The notes under the pieces: model-generated
What the model was told of the DNA's origin: nothing
Databases searched by the model: none
Seen by the model: the letters and a program-made list of their open reading frames with translations, nothing else
Program-made: the position numbers and the translations under genes
Shown: positions 47,725-55,444 of the stretch, piece by piece
How positions within the stretch are numbered: the stretch's first letter is position 1
How the letters are laid out: every line of letters begins with the position of its first letter
DNA from: Pseudomonadota bacterium
GTDB taxonomy: Bacteria > Pseudomonadota > Gammaproteobacteria > Burkholderiales > Rhodocyclaceae
Direction of reading: 5' to 3'
DNA: 55,444 nt
NCBI GenBank assembly: GCA_963205435.1
Contig: CAUJIV010000036.1
Span: 1-55,444, forward strand

Positions 47725-48510
47725 TCAGCCGGCCTCATGCGCGTAGTCGATGGTCAGGGGCGCGTGGTCGGAGAACCATTGCCCCTTGTACACCTCCGCC
47801 CGCCGCGCCTTTTCCGCCAGCAGCGGCGTGGCAATCTGGTAATCGATGCGCCAGCCGACGTTCTTCGCCCGCGCCTGGCCGCGGTTCGACCACCAGGTAT
47901 AGGCCTCGCCCTCGGCGTCGGGATGCAGTCGACGATAGACGTCGACGAAGCCGGCCGGCCCGAAGACCTCGCCCATCCAGGCCCGCTCTTCGGGCAGGAA
48001 GCCGGAATTCTTCTGGTTGCCCTTCCAGTTCCTCAGGTCGATCTCGCGGTGGGCGATGTTCCAGTCGCCGCACAGCAGGACCTCGCGGCCCGAGCCGCGC
48101 AGCCGGTCGAGATGTGGCCGGAAGCGCTCGAGGAAGCGGAATTTCGCCTCCTGCCGCTCGGGCGAGGAGGAGCCCGAGGGCAAGTAGACCGACACCACCG
48201 ACAGCTTGCCGAACACCGCCTCGATGTAGCGGCCCTCGGCGTCGAACTCCGGGATGCCGAAGCCCTCGATGACATGCCGCGGCTTGCGCCTGGTGTACAG
48301 GCCGACGCCGCTGTAGCCCTTTTTCTCGGCGAAATGGAAATGGCCGTGGAAGCCGGCGGGAGCGAGGAATTCGGCCGCCATGTCGGCGATCTGCGCCTTC
48401 AGTTCCTGCACGCAGACGATATCGGCCTGCTGGCAGTCGAGCCAGTCGAAGAAGCCCTTGCGGGCGGCCGAGCGGATGCCGTTCAGGTTCAGGGTTATGA
48501 TACGCAGCAT
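47725..48510 (-). CDS. xth: Exodeoxyribonuclease III
   Basis: AP endonuclease/3'-5' exonuclease of base-excision repair, 261 residues. ATG at 48510 ([20 protein letters not shown]) gives the family start; in-frame codons further upstream reach into pyrE. Catalytic blocks: VCVQELKAQ (metal Glu), [28 protein letters not shown] and [10 protein letters not shown]. It is divergent from pyrE with only 25 bp between starts, so the promoters overlap or lie within the coding parts. Confidence 0.95.
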   Translation of the reverse strand: MLRIITLNLNGIRSAARKGFFDWLDCQQADIVCVQELKAQIADMAAEFLAPAGFHGHFHFAEKKGYSGVGLYTRRKPRHVIEGFGIPEFDAEGRYIEAVFGKLSVVSVYLPSGSSSPERQEAKFRFLERFRPHLDRLRGSGREVLLCGDWNIAHREIDLRNWKGNQKNSGFLPEERAWMGEVFGPAGFVDVYRRLHPDAEGEAYTWWSNRGQARAKNVGWRIDYQIATPLLAEKARRAEVYKGQWFSDHAPLTIDYAHEAG

Positions 48511-48535
48511 TTTCGGAGAGGGCAGGCGGAGATTC

Positions 48536-49177
48536 ATGGATTGTAGCGGCGAGTTCATCGCTTTCGCCATCGAGACGGGCGTGCTGCGCTTCGGCGAGTT
48601 CAGGACCAAGGCCGGCCGCCTCAGCCCGTATTTCTTCAACGCAGGCCTGTTCAGCGACGGCGCCTCACTTGGCCGCCTGGCCGATTTCTACGCGCGCGCC
48701 CTGCTCGATGCCGGGCTGCAGTGCGACAGCCTGTTTGGTCCCGCCTACAAGGGCATTCCCCTGGTTGCCGGCATGGCCATTGCGCTGGCCGAAAAAGGTC
48801 GCAATCTGCCGTTTTGCTTCAACCGCAAGGAGGCCAAGGACCACGGCGAGGGCGGCGTCCTCATCGGCGCGCCGCCACGCGGCCGGGTGCTGATCGTCGA
48901 TGACGTGATCTCCGCCGGCACCTCGGTGCGCGAATCGGTCGAGTTGATCCGCGCCGCCGGCGCGACGCCCTGTGGCGTCATCATCGCCCTCGACCGCATG
49001 GAGCGCGGCCAGGGCGAGCTCTCCGCCGTGCAGGAGGTGAATGAGCGCTACGGCATGCCGGTCGTGGCGGTGGCGACGCTCGACCATCTGCTCGACTACT
49101 TGGGAAAACATCAGGAGCTGGCGCAGAATTTGCGTGCTGTATTCGAGTACCGCCAGCAATACGGAATAAGGAAATGA
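48536..49177 (+). CDS. pyrE: Orotate phosphoribosyltransferase PyrE
   Basis: Makes orotidine 5'-phosphate from orotate and PRPP in pyrimidine synthesis; 213 residues. ATG at 48536. The PRPP loop [21 protein letters not shown] is exact. [18 protein letters not shown] and [18 protein letters not shown] are family blocks, and [15 protein letters not shown] the flexible loop. A TATGAT at 48496-48501, inside the start of xth on the other strand, may be its -10 box. Overlaps the next gene by 4 bases. Confidence 0.97.
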   Translation: MDCSGEFIAFAIETGVLRFGEFRTKAGRLSPYFFNAGLFSDGASLGRLADFYARALLDAGLQCDSLFGPAYKGIPLVAGMAIALAEKGRNLPFCFNRKEAKDHGEGGVLIGAPPRGRVLIVDDVISAGTSVRESVELIRAAGATPCGVIIALDRMERGQGELSAVQEVNERYGMPVVAVATLDHLLDYLGKHQELAQNLRAVFEYRQQYGIRK

Positions 49178-49842
49178 TTCACCGACTCGCCATTGCCATC
49201 TCCGCGGCCATTGCCGCGTCATTGCCCTGGCTGGCGGTCGCCCAGACCGGGGCGTCGTCGCCAGGCCGCATTACCTATTGCTGCACCGACGCCAGCGGCA
49301 AGCAGGTCTGCGGCGACGTGCTGCCGCGGGAGTGCTATGGCCGGGCCTATCGAGAGATCAGTCAGCAGGGCCGGACGATCCGCCGTGTCGATGCGCCGCT
49401 GACGCCCGAGCAGCAGGCCGCCAGGGAAGCCGAGACAAGGAAGGCCAGGCAGGCCGAGGCCGAGCGGCTCGAGCAGAATCGCCAGGATCGAGTCCTGCTC
49501 GCCACGTATTCCAGCGAGGAGGAAATCGACCTGATGCGCGATCGCGCGATAGATGGCGCCCAGCGGGTGATCAAGGACGCGCAGGAGCGGCTGGAGACGC
49601 TGGCGAAACGGCAGAAGCAGCTGGACGAGGAGGCGGAGTTCTATCGCAAGAAGCCGATGCCGGCGCCCCTGAAGGCGCAGATCAGCGCCAACCAGGTGGA
49701 AATGCGCGGCCTCCAGGCCGAGATCGAGGGCAAGCAGAAGGACATGGCGGCGTTCAAGGCCCGATACGACGAGGAGAAGCGCCGCTTCCGCGAGCTGACG
49801 CAGAAGGACGGGGCGCCGGCCGCGGCTTCGCGCCCGCGCTGA
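49174..49842 (+). CDS. Exported DUF4124-type protein with coiled coil
   Basis: A 222-residue protein starting in the pyrE stop (ATGA). Signal peptide [24 protein letters not shown]. The short first domain [24 protein letters not shown] is DUF4124-like, with four cysteines that may form disulfides in the periplasm. The rest is a charged coiled coil ([19 protein letters not shown] is its type; later [19 protein letters not shown] and [17 protein letters not shown]). No enzyme motif is seen. Translationally coupled to pyrE by position only, with no functional link evident. Confidence 0.78.
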   Translation: MIHRLAIAISAAIAASLPWLAVAQTGASSPGRITYCCTDASGKQVCGDVLPRECYGRAYREISQQGRTIRRVDAPLTPEQQAAREAETRKARQAEAERLEQNRQDRVLLATYSSEEEIDLMRDRAIDGAQRVIKDAQERLETLAKRQKQLDEEAEFYRKKPMPAPLKAQISANQVEMRGLQAEIEGKQKDMAAFKARYDEEKRRFRELTQKDGAPAAASRPR

Positions 49843-49851
49843 TCAGGTGTC

Positions 49852-50505
49852 ATGCCGCCCGTCGCGTTGGCTCTCGTCGCGGCTGCCCTGACTGCCTCTG
49901 CGTGGGCGATCCGCGCCCATTACCTCGGGGAATCGGCGCGCGGGCAGGTTTATGTCGCCAAGCCGCTGGCGACGCTGCTGATCCTGGTGCTGGCCTTCGT
50001 CCTGGTGCCGATCCGGGACGATTACCGCTGGCTGGTTGCCGCCGGGCTGCTGTTCTCGCTGGCCGGGGACGTCTTCCTGATGCTGCCGCGCGACCGCTTC
50101 GTCGCCGGGCTGGCCAGCTTCCTCGTCGCCCACCTGTTTTATCTCGCCGCCTTCTCGGCCGACGTCCCGTTCGGCGCCGCGCCGTTCTTCTGGCCGCCCT
50201 TCTTCGCCGCCGGCGGCGTGGTGCTGGCGCTGGTCTGGCCTGGCCTGAAGCCTGCCTTGCGCGCGCCGGTGGCCGCCTATGTGGTCGTCATCGCGGCGAT
50301 GGCCGCACAGGCGGCTGGACGCTGGTCTCTCCTGGGCGGCGGCGCGGCGCTGTCGGCGGCGATCGGCGCCGGGCTGTTCATGGCGTCCGACGCGGTGCTG
50401 GCGATCAACCGCTTCCGCTGGCCCTTCCGCGCCGGGCGCGCGATCAACCTGGCCGCCTACTGGGCGGCGCAGCTGCTCATCGCGTTTTCCGTCTCAGCCG
50501 GCTAG
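49852..50505 (+). CDS. YhhN-family (lysoplasmalogenase/TMEM86-like) membrane protein
   Basis: A 217-residue protein with about eight hydrophobic helices. [58 protein letters not shown] and [16 protein letters not shown] are the YhhN/TMEM86 blocks, including the acidic residues in membrane segments (GDV and SDAV). Animal TMEM86B hydrolyses lysoplasmalogen; in bacteria the activity is inferred. Converges with gatB, overlapping it by 12 bases. Confidence 0.85.
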   Translation: MPPVALALVAAALTASAWAIRAHYLGESARGQVYVAKPLATLLILVLAFVLVPIRDDYRWLVAAGLLFSLAGDVFLMLPRDRFVAGLASFLVAHLFYLAAFSADVPFGAAPFFWPPFFAAGGVVLALVWPGLKPALRAPVAAYVVVIAAMAAQAAGRWSLLGGGAALSAAIGAGLFMASDAVLAINRFRWPFRAGRAINLAAYWAAQLLIAFSVSAG

Positions 50506-51993
50506 CTTTCTCTTCAGCAGCTCGGCGACCTGCTGGGGATTGGCCTTGCCCCGGCTCGCCTTCATGGCCTGGCCGACCAGGGCGTTGAAGGCCTTCTCCT
50601 TGCCGGCGCGGTACTCCTCGACCGATTTTTGGTTGGCGGCGAGCACTTCGTCGATGATCTTCTCCAGCGCGCCGCTGTCGGATATCTGCTTCAGGCCGCG
50701 CGCGGCGATGATGGCGTCGGCGGCACCCGCCGCGCCGCCGCCCTCGCCGTGCCACAGGGCATCGAAGACTTCCTTGGCCATTTTCCCGGAAATCGTGCCG
50801 TCGGCGATGCGCGCCACCAGCCCGGCGAGCTGCGCCGGCGCCAGCGGCGCTTCGGCGATGTCCTTCTCCTCGCGGTTGAGCCGCGCGGCGAGCTCGCCCA
50901 TCGTCCAGTTGGCGCACAGCTTGGCGAGCGCCGCCGCGCCGGCGGCCTCGCCCGGCAGGGCAACCGCCGCCGCCACGGCTTCCTCGAAGAAGGCGGCCGT
51001 CTCGCGCGAGGCGGTGAGGGCGCCGGCATCGTAGGCGGACAGGCCGTAGTCGCGCGCGAAGCGCGCCTGCATCGCCTGCGGCAGTTCGGGCAGCCCGGCC
51101 CGGATCTCGTCGATCCAGGCTTCCGAGATGGCCAGCGGCCGCAGGTCGGGATCGGGAAAATAGCGGTAGTCGTGCGCTTCCTCCTTCGAGCGCATGGCGC
51201 GCGTCTCTCCGCTGGCCGGGTCGAACAGGACGGTGGCCTGCTCGATGCGGCCGCCGTCCTCGAGCGTCTCGATCTGCCAGCGCGCCTCGAACTCGATCGC
51301 CTGCTGCAGGAAGCGGAAGGAATTGAGGTTCTTGATCTCGCGCCGCGTGCCGAGCCGCTCGCTGCCCTGGCGCCGTACCGAGACGTTGGCGTCGCAGCGG
51401 AAGGAGCCTTCCTGCATGTTGCCGTCGCAGACGCCGATCCAGCGCACCAGGGCGTGCAGGGCGCGGGCGTAGGCCACCGCCTCCTCGGCGCTTCTCATGT
51501 CCGGCTCGGAGACGATCTCCAGCAGCGGCGTGCCGGCGCGGTTGAGGTCGATGCCGGTGCGCCCGTGGAAGTCCTCGTGCAGCGACTTGCCGGCATCCTC
51601 CTCGAGGTGGGCGCGGGTGAGGCGGACGAACTTCTCCTGCGCCGCCTCGCCGCCGCCGGTGCGGATCGCCAGCCCGCCGCCGCTGACCACCGGCTGCTCG
51701 AACTGGCTGATCTGGTAGCCCTTGGGCAGATCCGGGTAGAAGTAGTTCTTGCGGGCGAAGACCGAGCGCGGCGCGATGCGCCCGCCGACGGCGAGGCCGA
51801 AGCGGATGGCGTGCTCGACGGCGGCGCGGTTGAGCACCGGCAGCGTGCCGGGCAGCGCGATGTCCACGGCGCTGGCCTGGCTGTTGGGCGGCGCGCCGAA
51901 GGCGGTCGCGGCGCCGGAGAAGATCTTCGAGGCGGTCTTCAGCTGGGCGTGGGTTTCCAGTCCGATGACGATTTCCCAGTCGGCAAGGGCCAT
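50494..51993 (-). CDS. gatB: Asp-tRNA(Asn)/Glu-tRNA(Gln) amidotransferase subunit B
   Basis: Subunit of the GatCAB complex that converts Glu-tRNA(Gln) or Asp-tRNA(Asn) to the amide forms. 499 residues: [23 protein letters not shown] at the start, [29 protein letters not shown] (kinase-like active region), and a C-terminal YqeY tail ([15 protein letters not shown] type: [12 protein letters not shown]). It lies at the end of the gatC-gatA-lipoprotein-lipoprotein-gatB run. 12 bases separate its ATG from the preceding lipoprotein stop. Confidence 0.96.
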   Translation of the reverse strand: MALADWEIVIGLETHAQLKTASKIFSGAATAFGAPPNSQASAVDIALPGTLPVLNRAAVEHAIRFGLAVGGRIAPRSVFARKNYFYPDLPKGYQISQFEQPVVSGGGLAIRTGGGEAAQEKFVRLTRAHLEEDAGKSLHEDFHGRTGIDLNRAGTPLLEIVSEPDMRSAEEAVAYARALHALVRWIGVCDGNMQEGSFRCDANVSVRRQGSERLGTRREIKNLNSFRFLQQAIEFEARWQIETLEDGGRIEQATVLFDPASGETRAMRSKEEAHDYRYFPDPDLRPLAISEAWIDEIRAGLPELPQAMQARFARDYGLSAYDAGALTASRETAAFFEEAVAAAVALPGEAAGAAALAKLCANWTMGELAARLNREEKDIAEAPLAPAQLAGLVARIADGTISGKMAKEVFDALWHGEGGGAAGAADAIIAARGLKQISDSGALEKIIDEVLAANQKSVEEYRAGKEKAFNALVGQAMKASRGKANPQQVAELLKRKLAG

Positions 51994-52005
51994 GGTCGTT
52001 CCTCT

Positions 52006-52461
52006 TTACGCGCAGCTGGCGTCGCGCCGGTCGTAGATCATCGGCAGCAGCTGGTCCCAGGCGCTGCCGGTGCACAGCTTCTCGCACTGCTGAAAGGCCA
52101 CCGTGACGCGGCTGCCCTGCTCCCATAGGCGCACCACGCAGCTGCCACCGATCTGCGCCAGGTCGACTGTCGGCATTTCCCTGACCTGGCGGAAATCCTT
52201 CAGCTGGAAGCGGCAGCTGCCATGCTGCGGGAAATTCGCCTGCGCCTCGAAGGCGCGTACCCGCGCCGCCTCCACGTCGAGCCTGAGCAGGCCGCTGCCG
52301 CCGGCCTCGTCGCGGTAGCTGCAGTCGGCCTTGACGGTAAGTGGGCGCAGCGGGATCGGCGCTGCCCGCTCGGGCAGCGGCAGGGCGCAGGCGCCGAGCA
52401 GCGCGGCCAGGCTCCCCAGGGCAAGCCAGCCGGCCAGCCTCAGCCCGTTCGCCGCGCTCAT
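52006..52461 (-). CDS. Cys-rich lipoprotein, copy 2 of a tandem pair
   Basis: A 151-residue lipoprotein: [25 protein letters not shown] ends in the lipobox LLGAC. The mature part aligns with the neighbour copy: [67 protein letters not shown] and a C-terminal DRRDASCA. About six mature cysteines keep identical spacing in both copies, so disulfides are likely. I recognise no named family. ATG at 52461 overlaps the previous stop by 4 bases. Confidence 0.8.
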   Translation of the reverse strand: MSAANGLRLAGWLALGSLAALLGACALPLPERAAPIPLRPLTVKADCSYRDEAGGSGLLRLDVEAARVRAFEAQANFPQHGSCRFQLKDFRQVREMPTVDLAQIGGSCVVRLWEQGSRVTVAFQQCEKLCTGSAWDQLLPMIYDRRDASCA

Positions 52462-52967
52462 GCGCAGGAGCCGTCCTGCCGGTCGTTGAGGATCGGCCAC
52501 AGGTAGTTGTGGGAATTGCCCGAGCACAGCTTCTCGCATTGCTGGAAGGCCACCGTGACGCGGCTGCCCTGCTCCCAGACGCGGACGACGCACTTGCCGC
52601 GCTGCTGGCTCAGCTCGACGGCGGGCAGCTCGCGCGTCTGGCGGAAGTCCTTCAGGTCGAAGCGGCAGGCGCCGCGCTTCGGAATGTTCACCGTCGCCGC
52701 GAAGGCGCGCACCTTCGCCTCGCTGACGTCCAGCTTGAGCGCGCCGTTGTAGCCGGTCTCGTCGCGGAAGCGGCAGTCGGCCCTGACGTTGAGCGGGCGC
52801 AGCGGCAAGGGGCCCGGCCGGACCGGCTTCTCCGCCACCGGCGGCGGCTCGATCGCGGGCGCCGCCGGCGGGGCCTGCGTCGCCACCGGCGGCGCCTGCT
52901 CGGGGGTGGCGCAGGCGCCGAGCAGCAGGGCGGCGAGGACGACAGCGAAACAAGGCCGCAGGATCAT
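52458..52967 (-). CDS. Cys-rich lipoprotein, copy 1 of a tandem pair
   Basis: A 169-residue lipoprotein, [19 protein letters not shown] with the lipobox LLGAC. A Pro/Ala-rich linker ([18 protein letters not shown]) separates the lipid anchor from the globular part. This is [66 protein letters not shown] and DRQDGSCA, clearly homologous to copy 2. It is inserted between gatA and gatB; both overlaps are 4 bases, so the whole set is translated together. Function unknown. Confidence 0.82.
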   Translation of the reverse strand: MILRPCFAVVLAALLLGACATPEQAPPVATQAPPAAPAIEPPPVAEKPVRPGPLPLRPLNVRADCRFRDETGYNGALKLDVSEAKVRAFAATVNIPKRGACRFDLKDFRQTRELPAVELSQQRGKCVVRVWEQGSRVTVAFQQCEKLCSGNSHNYLWPILNDRQDGSCA

Positions 52968-54430
52968 GGTTGCGGACTGCGCCGGTGCCAGTCGGTGGCG
53001 AGCTGATAGCGGTGGGCGGCATTGAGCATGCGCGCCTCGTCGAAATGGTTGCCGATGATCTGCAGGCCGACCGGCAAGCCGCGCTCGCCGAAGCCGCAGG
53101 GCAGCGACAAGCCGGGCAGCCCGGCCAGGTTGACGCCGATGGTGTAGATGTCCGACAGGTACATCTGGATCAGGTCGCCGGCCATGTCGCCGATGTCGCA
53201 GGCGACGCGCGGGCTGGTCGGCCCCATGATCAGGTCGCAGGACGTGAAGGCCTCGGCGAAGTCGGCGGCGATAAGGCGGCGGATGCGCTGCGCCTGCAGG
53301 TAGTAGGCGACGTGGTAGCCGTGCGAGAGCGCGTAGGTGCCGATCAGGATGCGCCGCTTCACCTCGGCGCCGAAGCCTTCAGCGCGGCTCTTGCGGTACA
53401 TGTCGATGAGATCGGCGTATTCCGCGGCGCGGTGGCCGTAGCGCACGCCGTCGAAGCGCGACAGGTTGCTCGAGGCCTCCGCCGGCGCGATGACGTAATA
53501 GGCCGGCACCGACAGCCCCATGTTGGGCAGGGGCACCTCCACCGTGCGCGCGCCGAGACGGCGGAATTCCGCGATCGCCGCCTCCACTGCCCGCGCCACG
53601 TCGGCCGCCAGGCCCTCGCCGAAGTATTCGCGCGGCAGGCCGATCTTCAGGCCGTCGAGCGGCTTGTCTCCTCCGCGCGCAGCGATTTCCCTGGTGTAAT
53701 CCTCCGCCGGCCGCTCGAGGCTGGTCGAGTCGCGCGCGTCGAAGCCGGCCATGGCGTTGAGGAGCCAGGCGCAGTCCTCGGCGCTTTTCGCCATCGGCCC
53801 GGCCTGGTCGAGCGAGGAGGCGAAGGCAACCATGCCGTGGCGCGAGACGATGCCGTAGGTCGGCTTGAGGCCGGTCAGGCCGCACAGGGCGGCGGGCTGG
53901 CGGATCGAGCCGCCGGTGTCGGTGCCGGTGGCGGCGGGCGCTAGCCGCGCGGCCACGGCGGCCGCCGAGCCGCCCGAGGAGCCGCCCGGCACGGCCTCGG
54001 GCCGCCAGGGGTTTTTTACCGGGCCGTAGAACGAGGTCTCGTTGCTTGAGCCCATGGCGAACTCGTCCATGTTGGTCTTGCCCAGCGTGACCATGCCGGC
54101 CTCGCCGAGGCGCTTCACTACCGTGGCGTCGTAGGGGCTGACGAAGTTGGACAGCATGCGCGAGCCGCAGGTGGTGAGCCAGCCGGCGGTGCAGAAAAGG
54201 TCCTTGTGGGCGAGTGGGATGCCAGTGAGCGGGCCGCCCTCGCCCCGCGCCAGGCGGGCGTCGGCGGCGCGGGCGAGCGCGAGGCTCTTCTCCGGATCGG
54301 TGGTGATGAAGGCGTTGAGCGACGGATTGAGCCGCTCGATGCGCTCGAGAAACAGTTGCGTCAGCTCGACGCTGGACAGCCGCTTCGCCGCCAGGGCGCC
54401 GGCAAGCTCCCTCAGGCTGGCGTCGATCAT
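52964..54430 (-). CDS. gatA: Asp-tRNA(Asn)/Glu-tRNA(Gln) amidotransferase subunit A
   Basis: Amidase-signature subunit that frees ammonia from glutamine for GatB; 488 residues. The triad is complete: Lys in PLAHKDLFC, cis-Ser block [14 protein letters not shown] and nucleophile Ser in [34 protein letters not shown] is the typical GatA stretch. Start ATG at 54430 overlaps gatC by 4 bases. The order gatC-gatA-gatB is interrupted by two lipoprotein genes after gatA. Confidence 0.96.
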   Translation of the reverse strand: MIDASLRELAGALAAKRLSSVELTQLFLERIERLNPSLNAFITTDPEKSLALARAADARLARGEGGPLTGIPLAHKDLFCTAGWLTTCGSRMLSNFVSPYDATVVKRLGEAGMVTLGKTNMDEFAMGSSNETSFYGPVKNPWRPEAVPGGSSGGSAAAVAARLAPAATGTDTGGSIRQPAALCGLTGLKPTYGIVSRHGMVAFASSLDQAGPMAKSAEDCAWLLNAMAGFDARDSTSLERPAEDYTREIAARGGDKPLDGLKIGLPREYFGEGLAADVARAVEAAIAEFRRLGARTVEVPLPNMGLSVPAYYVIAPAEASSNLSRFDGVRYGHRAAEYADLIDMYRKSRAEGFGAEVKRRILIGTYALSHGYHVAYYLQAQRIRRLIAADFAEAFTSCDLIMGPTSPRVACDIGDMAGDLIQMYLSDIYTIGVNLAGLPGLSLPCGFGERGLPVGLQIIGNHFDEARMLNAAHRYQLATDWHRRSPQP

Positions 54431-54714
54431 TCGATGACCTTCGGCACCAGGTAGAGGCCGGCCTCGGTTTCGGGGGCGATTTTCTGGAAGTCGGCGTGCC
54501 GGTCGGCCTCGGTGACGCGGTCCTCGCGCAGGCGCTGGGCCAGGTCCTGGCCGTGCGCCATCGGTTCGACGCCGGCGGCATCGACCGCCTGCATCCGGCC
54601 GATCAGGGCGAAGACGCCGTTCAGCTCGTCGCGCACGCGCTCCGCCTCGCCTTCGGCCAGCGCGATGCGGGCGAGGTCGGCGATGCGCCGCACCTGGTCG
54701 AGGTCGAGGGACAT
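54427..54714 (-). CDS. gatC: Asp-tRNA(Asn)/Glu-tRNA(Gln) amidotransferase subunit C
   Basis: Small subunit that wraps and steadies GatA. 95 residues, the usual length: [37 protein letters not shown], then DVEPMAH-like [45 protein letters not shown] chose the ATG at 54714 ([10 protein letters not shown]); an upstream in-frame start adds residues outside the family. First gene of the gat operon, divergent from mreB. Confidence 0.94.
   Translation of the reverse strand: MSLDLDQVRRIADLARIALAEGEAERVRDELNGVFALIGRMQAVDAAGVEPMAHGQDLAQRLREDRVTEADRHADFQKIAPETEAGLYLVPKVIE

Positions 54715-55444
<730 letters not shown>

Overview
The window is chromosomal DNA of very high GC and almost fully coding, with no rRNA, tRNA, CRISPR array, integrase, transposase or phage block. 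Its gene content and order point to a betaproteobacterium, most likely of the Rhodocyclales or a nearby order: rsmB–DUF4390–ntrY–ntrX, hemE next to priA, ubiK divergent from torF–glnK–amtB, gshA (the non-E. coli type) with gshB, EIIA–HPr–EI without a permease, metX–metW, and gatCAB divergent from mreB. The taxonomic call is an inference from synteny and protein families.

Layout. 1–9.9 kb: end of a DUF454 membrane protein, rRNA methyltransferase rsmB, DUF4390, the NtrYX two-component system and a potassium-uptake block with one trkA and two tandem trkH genes. 9.9–13.7 kb: hemE, a 434-bp AT-rich gap with DnaA-box-like 9-mers, then priA. 13.7–20 kb: mixed small genes (LuxR-type regulator, secreted amidase, a decayed MFS transporter, MOSC protein, carbonic anhydrase, small membrane proteins, zinc peptidase). 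20–24.4 kb: metH behind a SAM-II-type riboswitch and terminator, and a lipoprotein. 24.4–29.1 kb: rhodanese, thioredoxin-like protein, comM, two YceI proteins with a cytochrome b561, ubiK. 29.2–31.9 kb: a sigma-54 promoter driving torF–glnK–amtB. 31.9–37.2 kb: purU, an ABC-F ATPase, a secreted coiled-coil protein, an acyltransferase and an adenine-methylase-like protein. 37.2–43.0 kb: gshA–gshB–apbE and EIIA–HPr–EI. 43.1–46.3 kb: a second SAM-II-type riboswitch with terminator, then metX–metW–ampG. 46.3–50.5 kb: YqjK/YqjE/DUF883 stress-type membrane proteins, xth, pyrE, a DUF4124 protein and a YhhN protein. 50.5–55.4 kb: gatC–gatA–two paralogous Cys-rich lipoproteins–gatB, and the start of mreB.

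The strongest regulatory signal is a matched pair: metH and metX are 19 kb apart on opposite strands, yet each is preceded by the same SAM-II-like aptamer followed directly by a strong intrinsic terminator. The homoserine-acylation step and the final methionine-forming step therefore appear to share one SAM-sensing RNA control. Nitrogen control is also visible: a sigma-54 promoter before torF–glnK–amtB, and an NtrYX system whose NtrX has lost the AAA+ motifs needed for sigma-54 activation. Other points of interest are the duplicated trkH, the duplicated lipoprotein inside the gat operon, the DnaA-box cluster between hemE and priA, and an MFS pseudogene beside a short palindrome.
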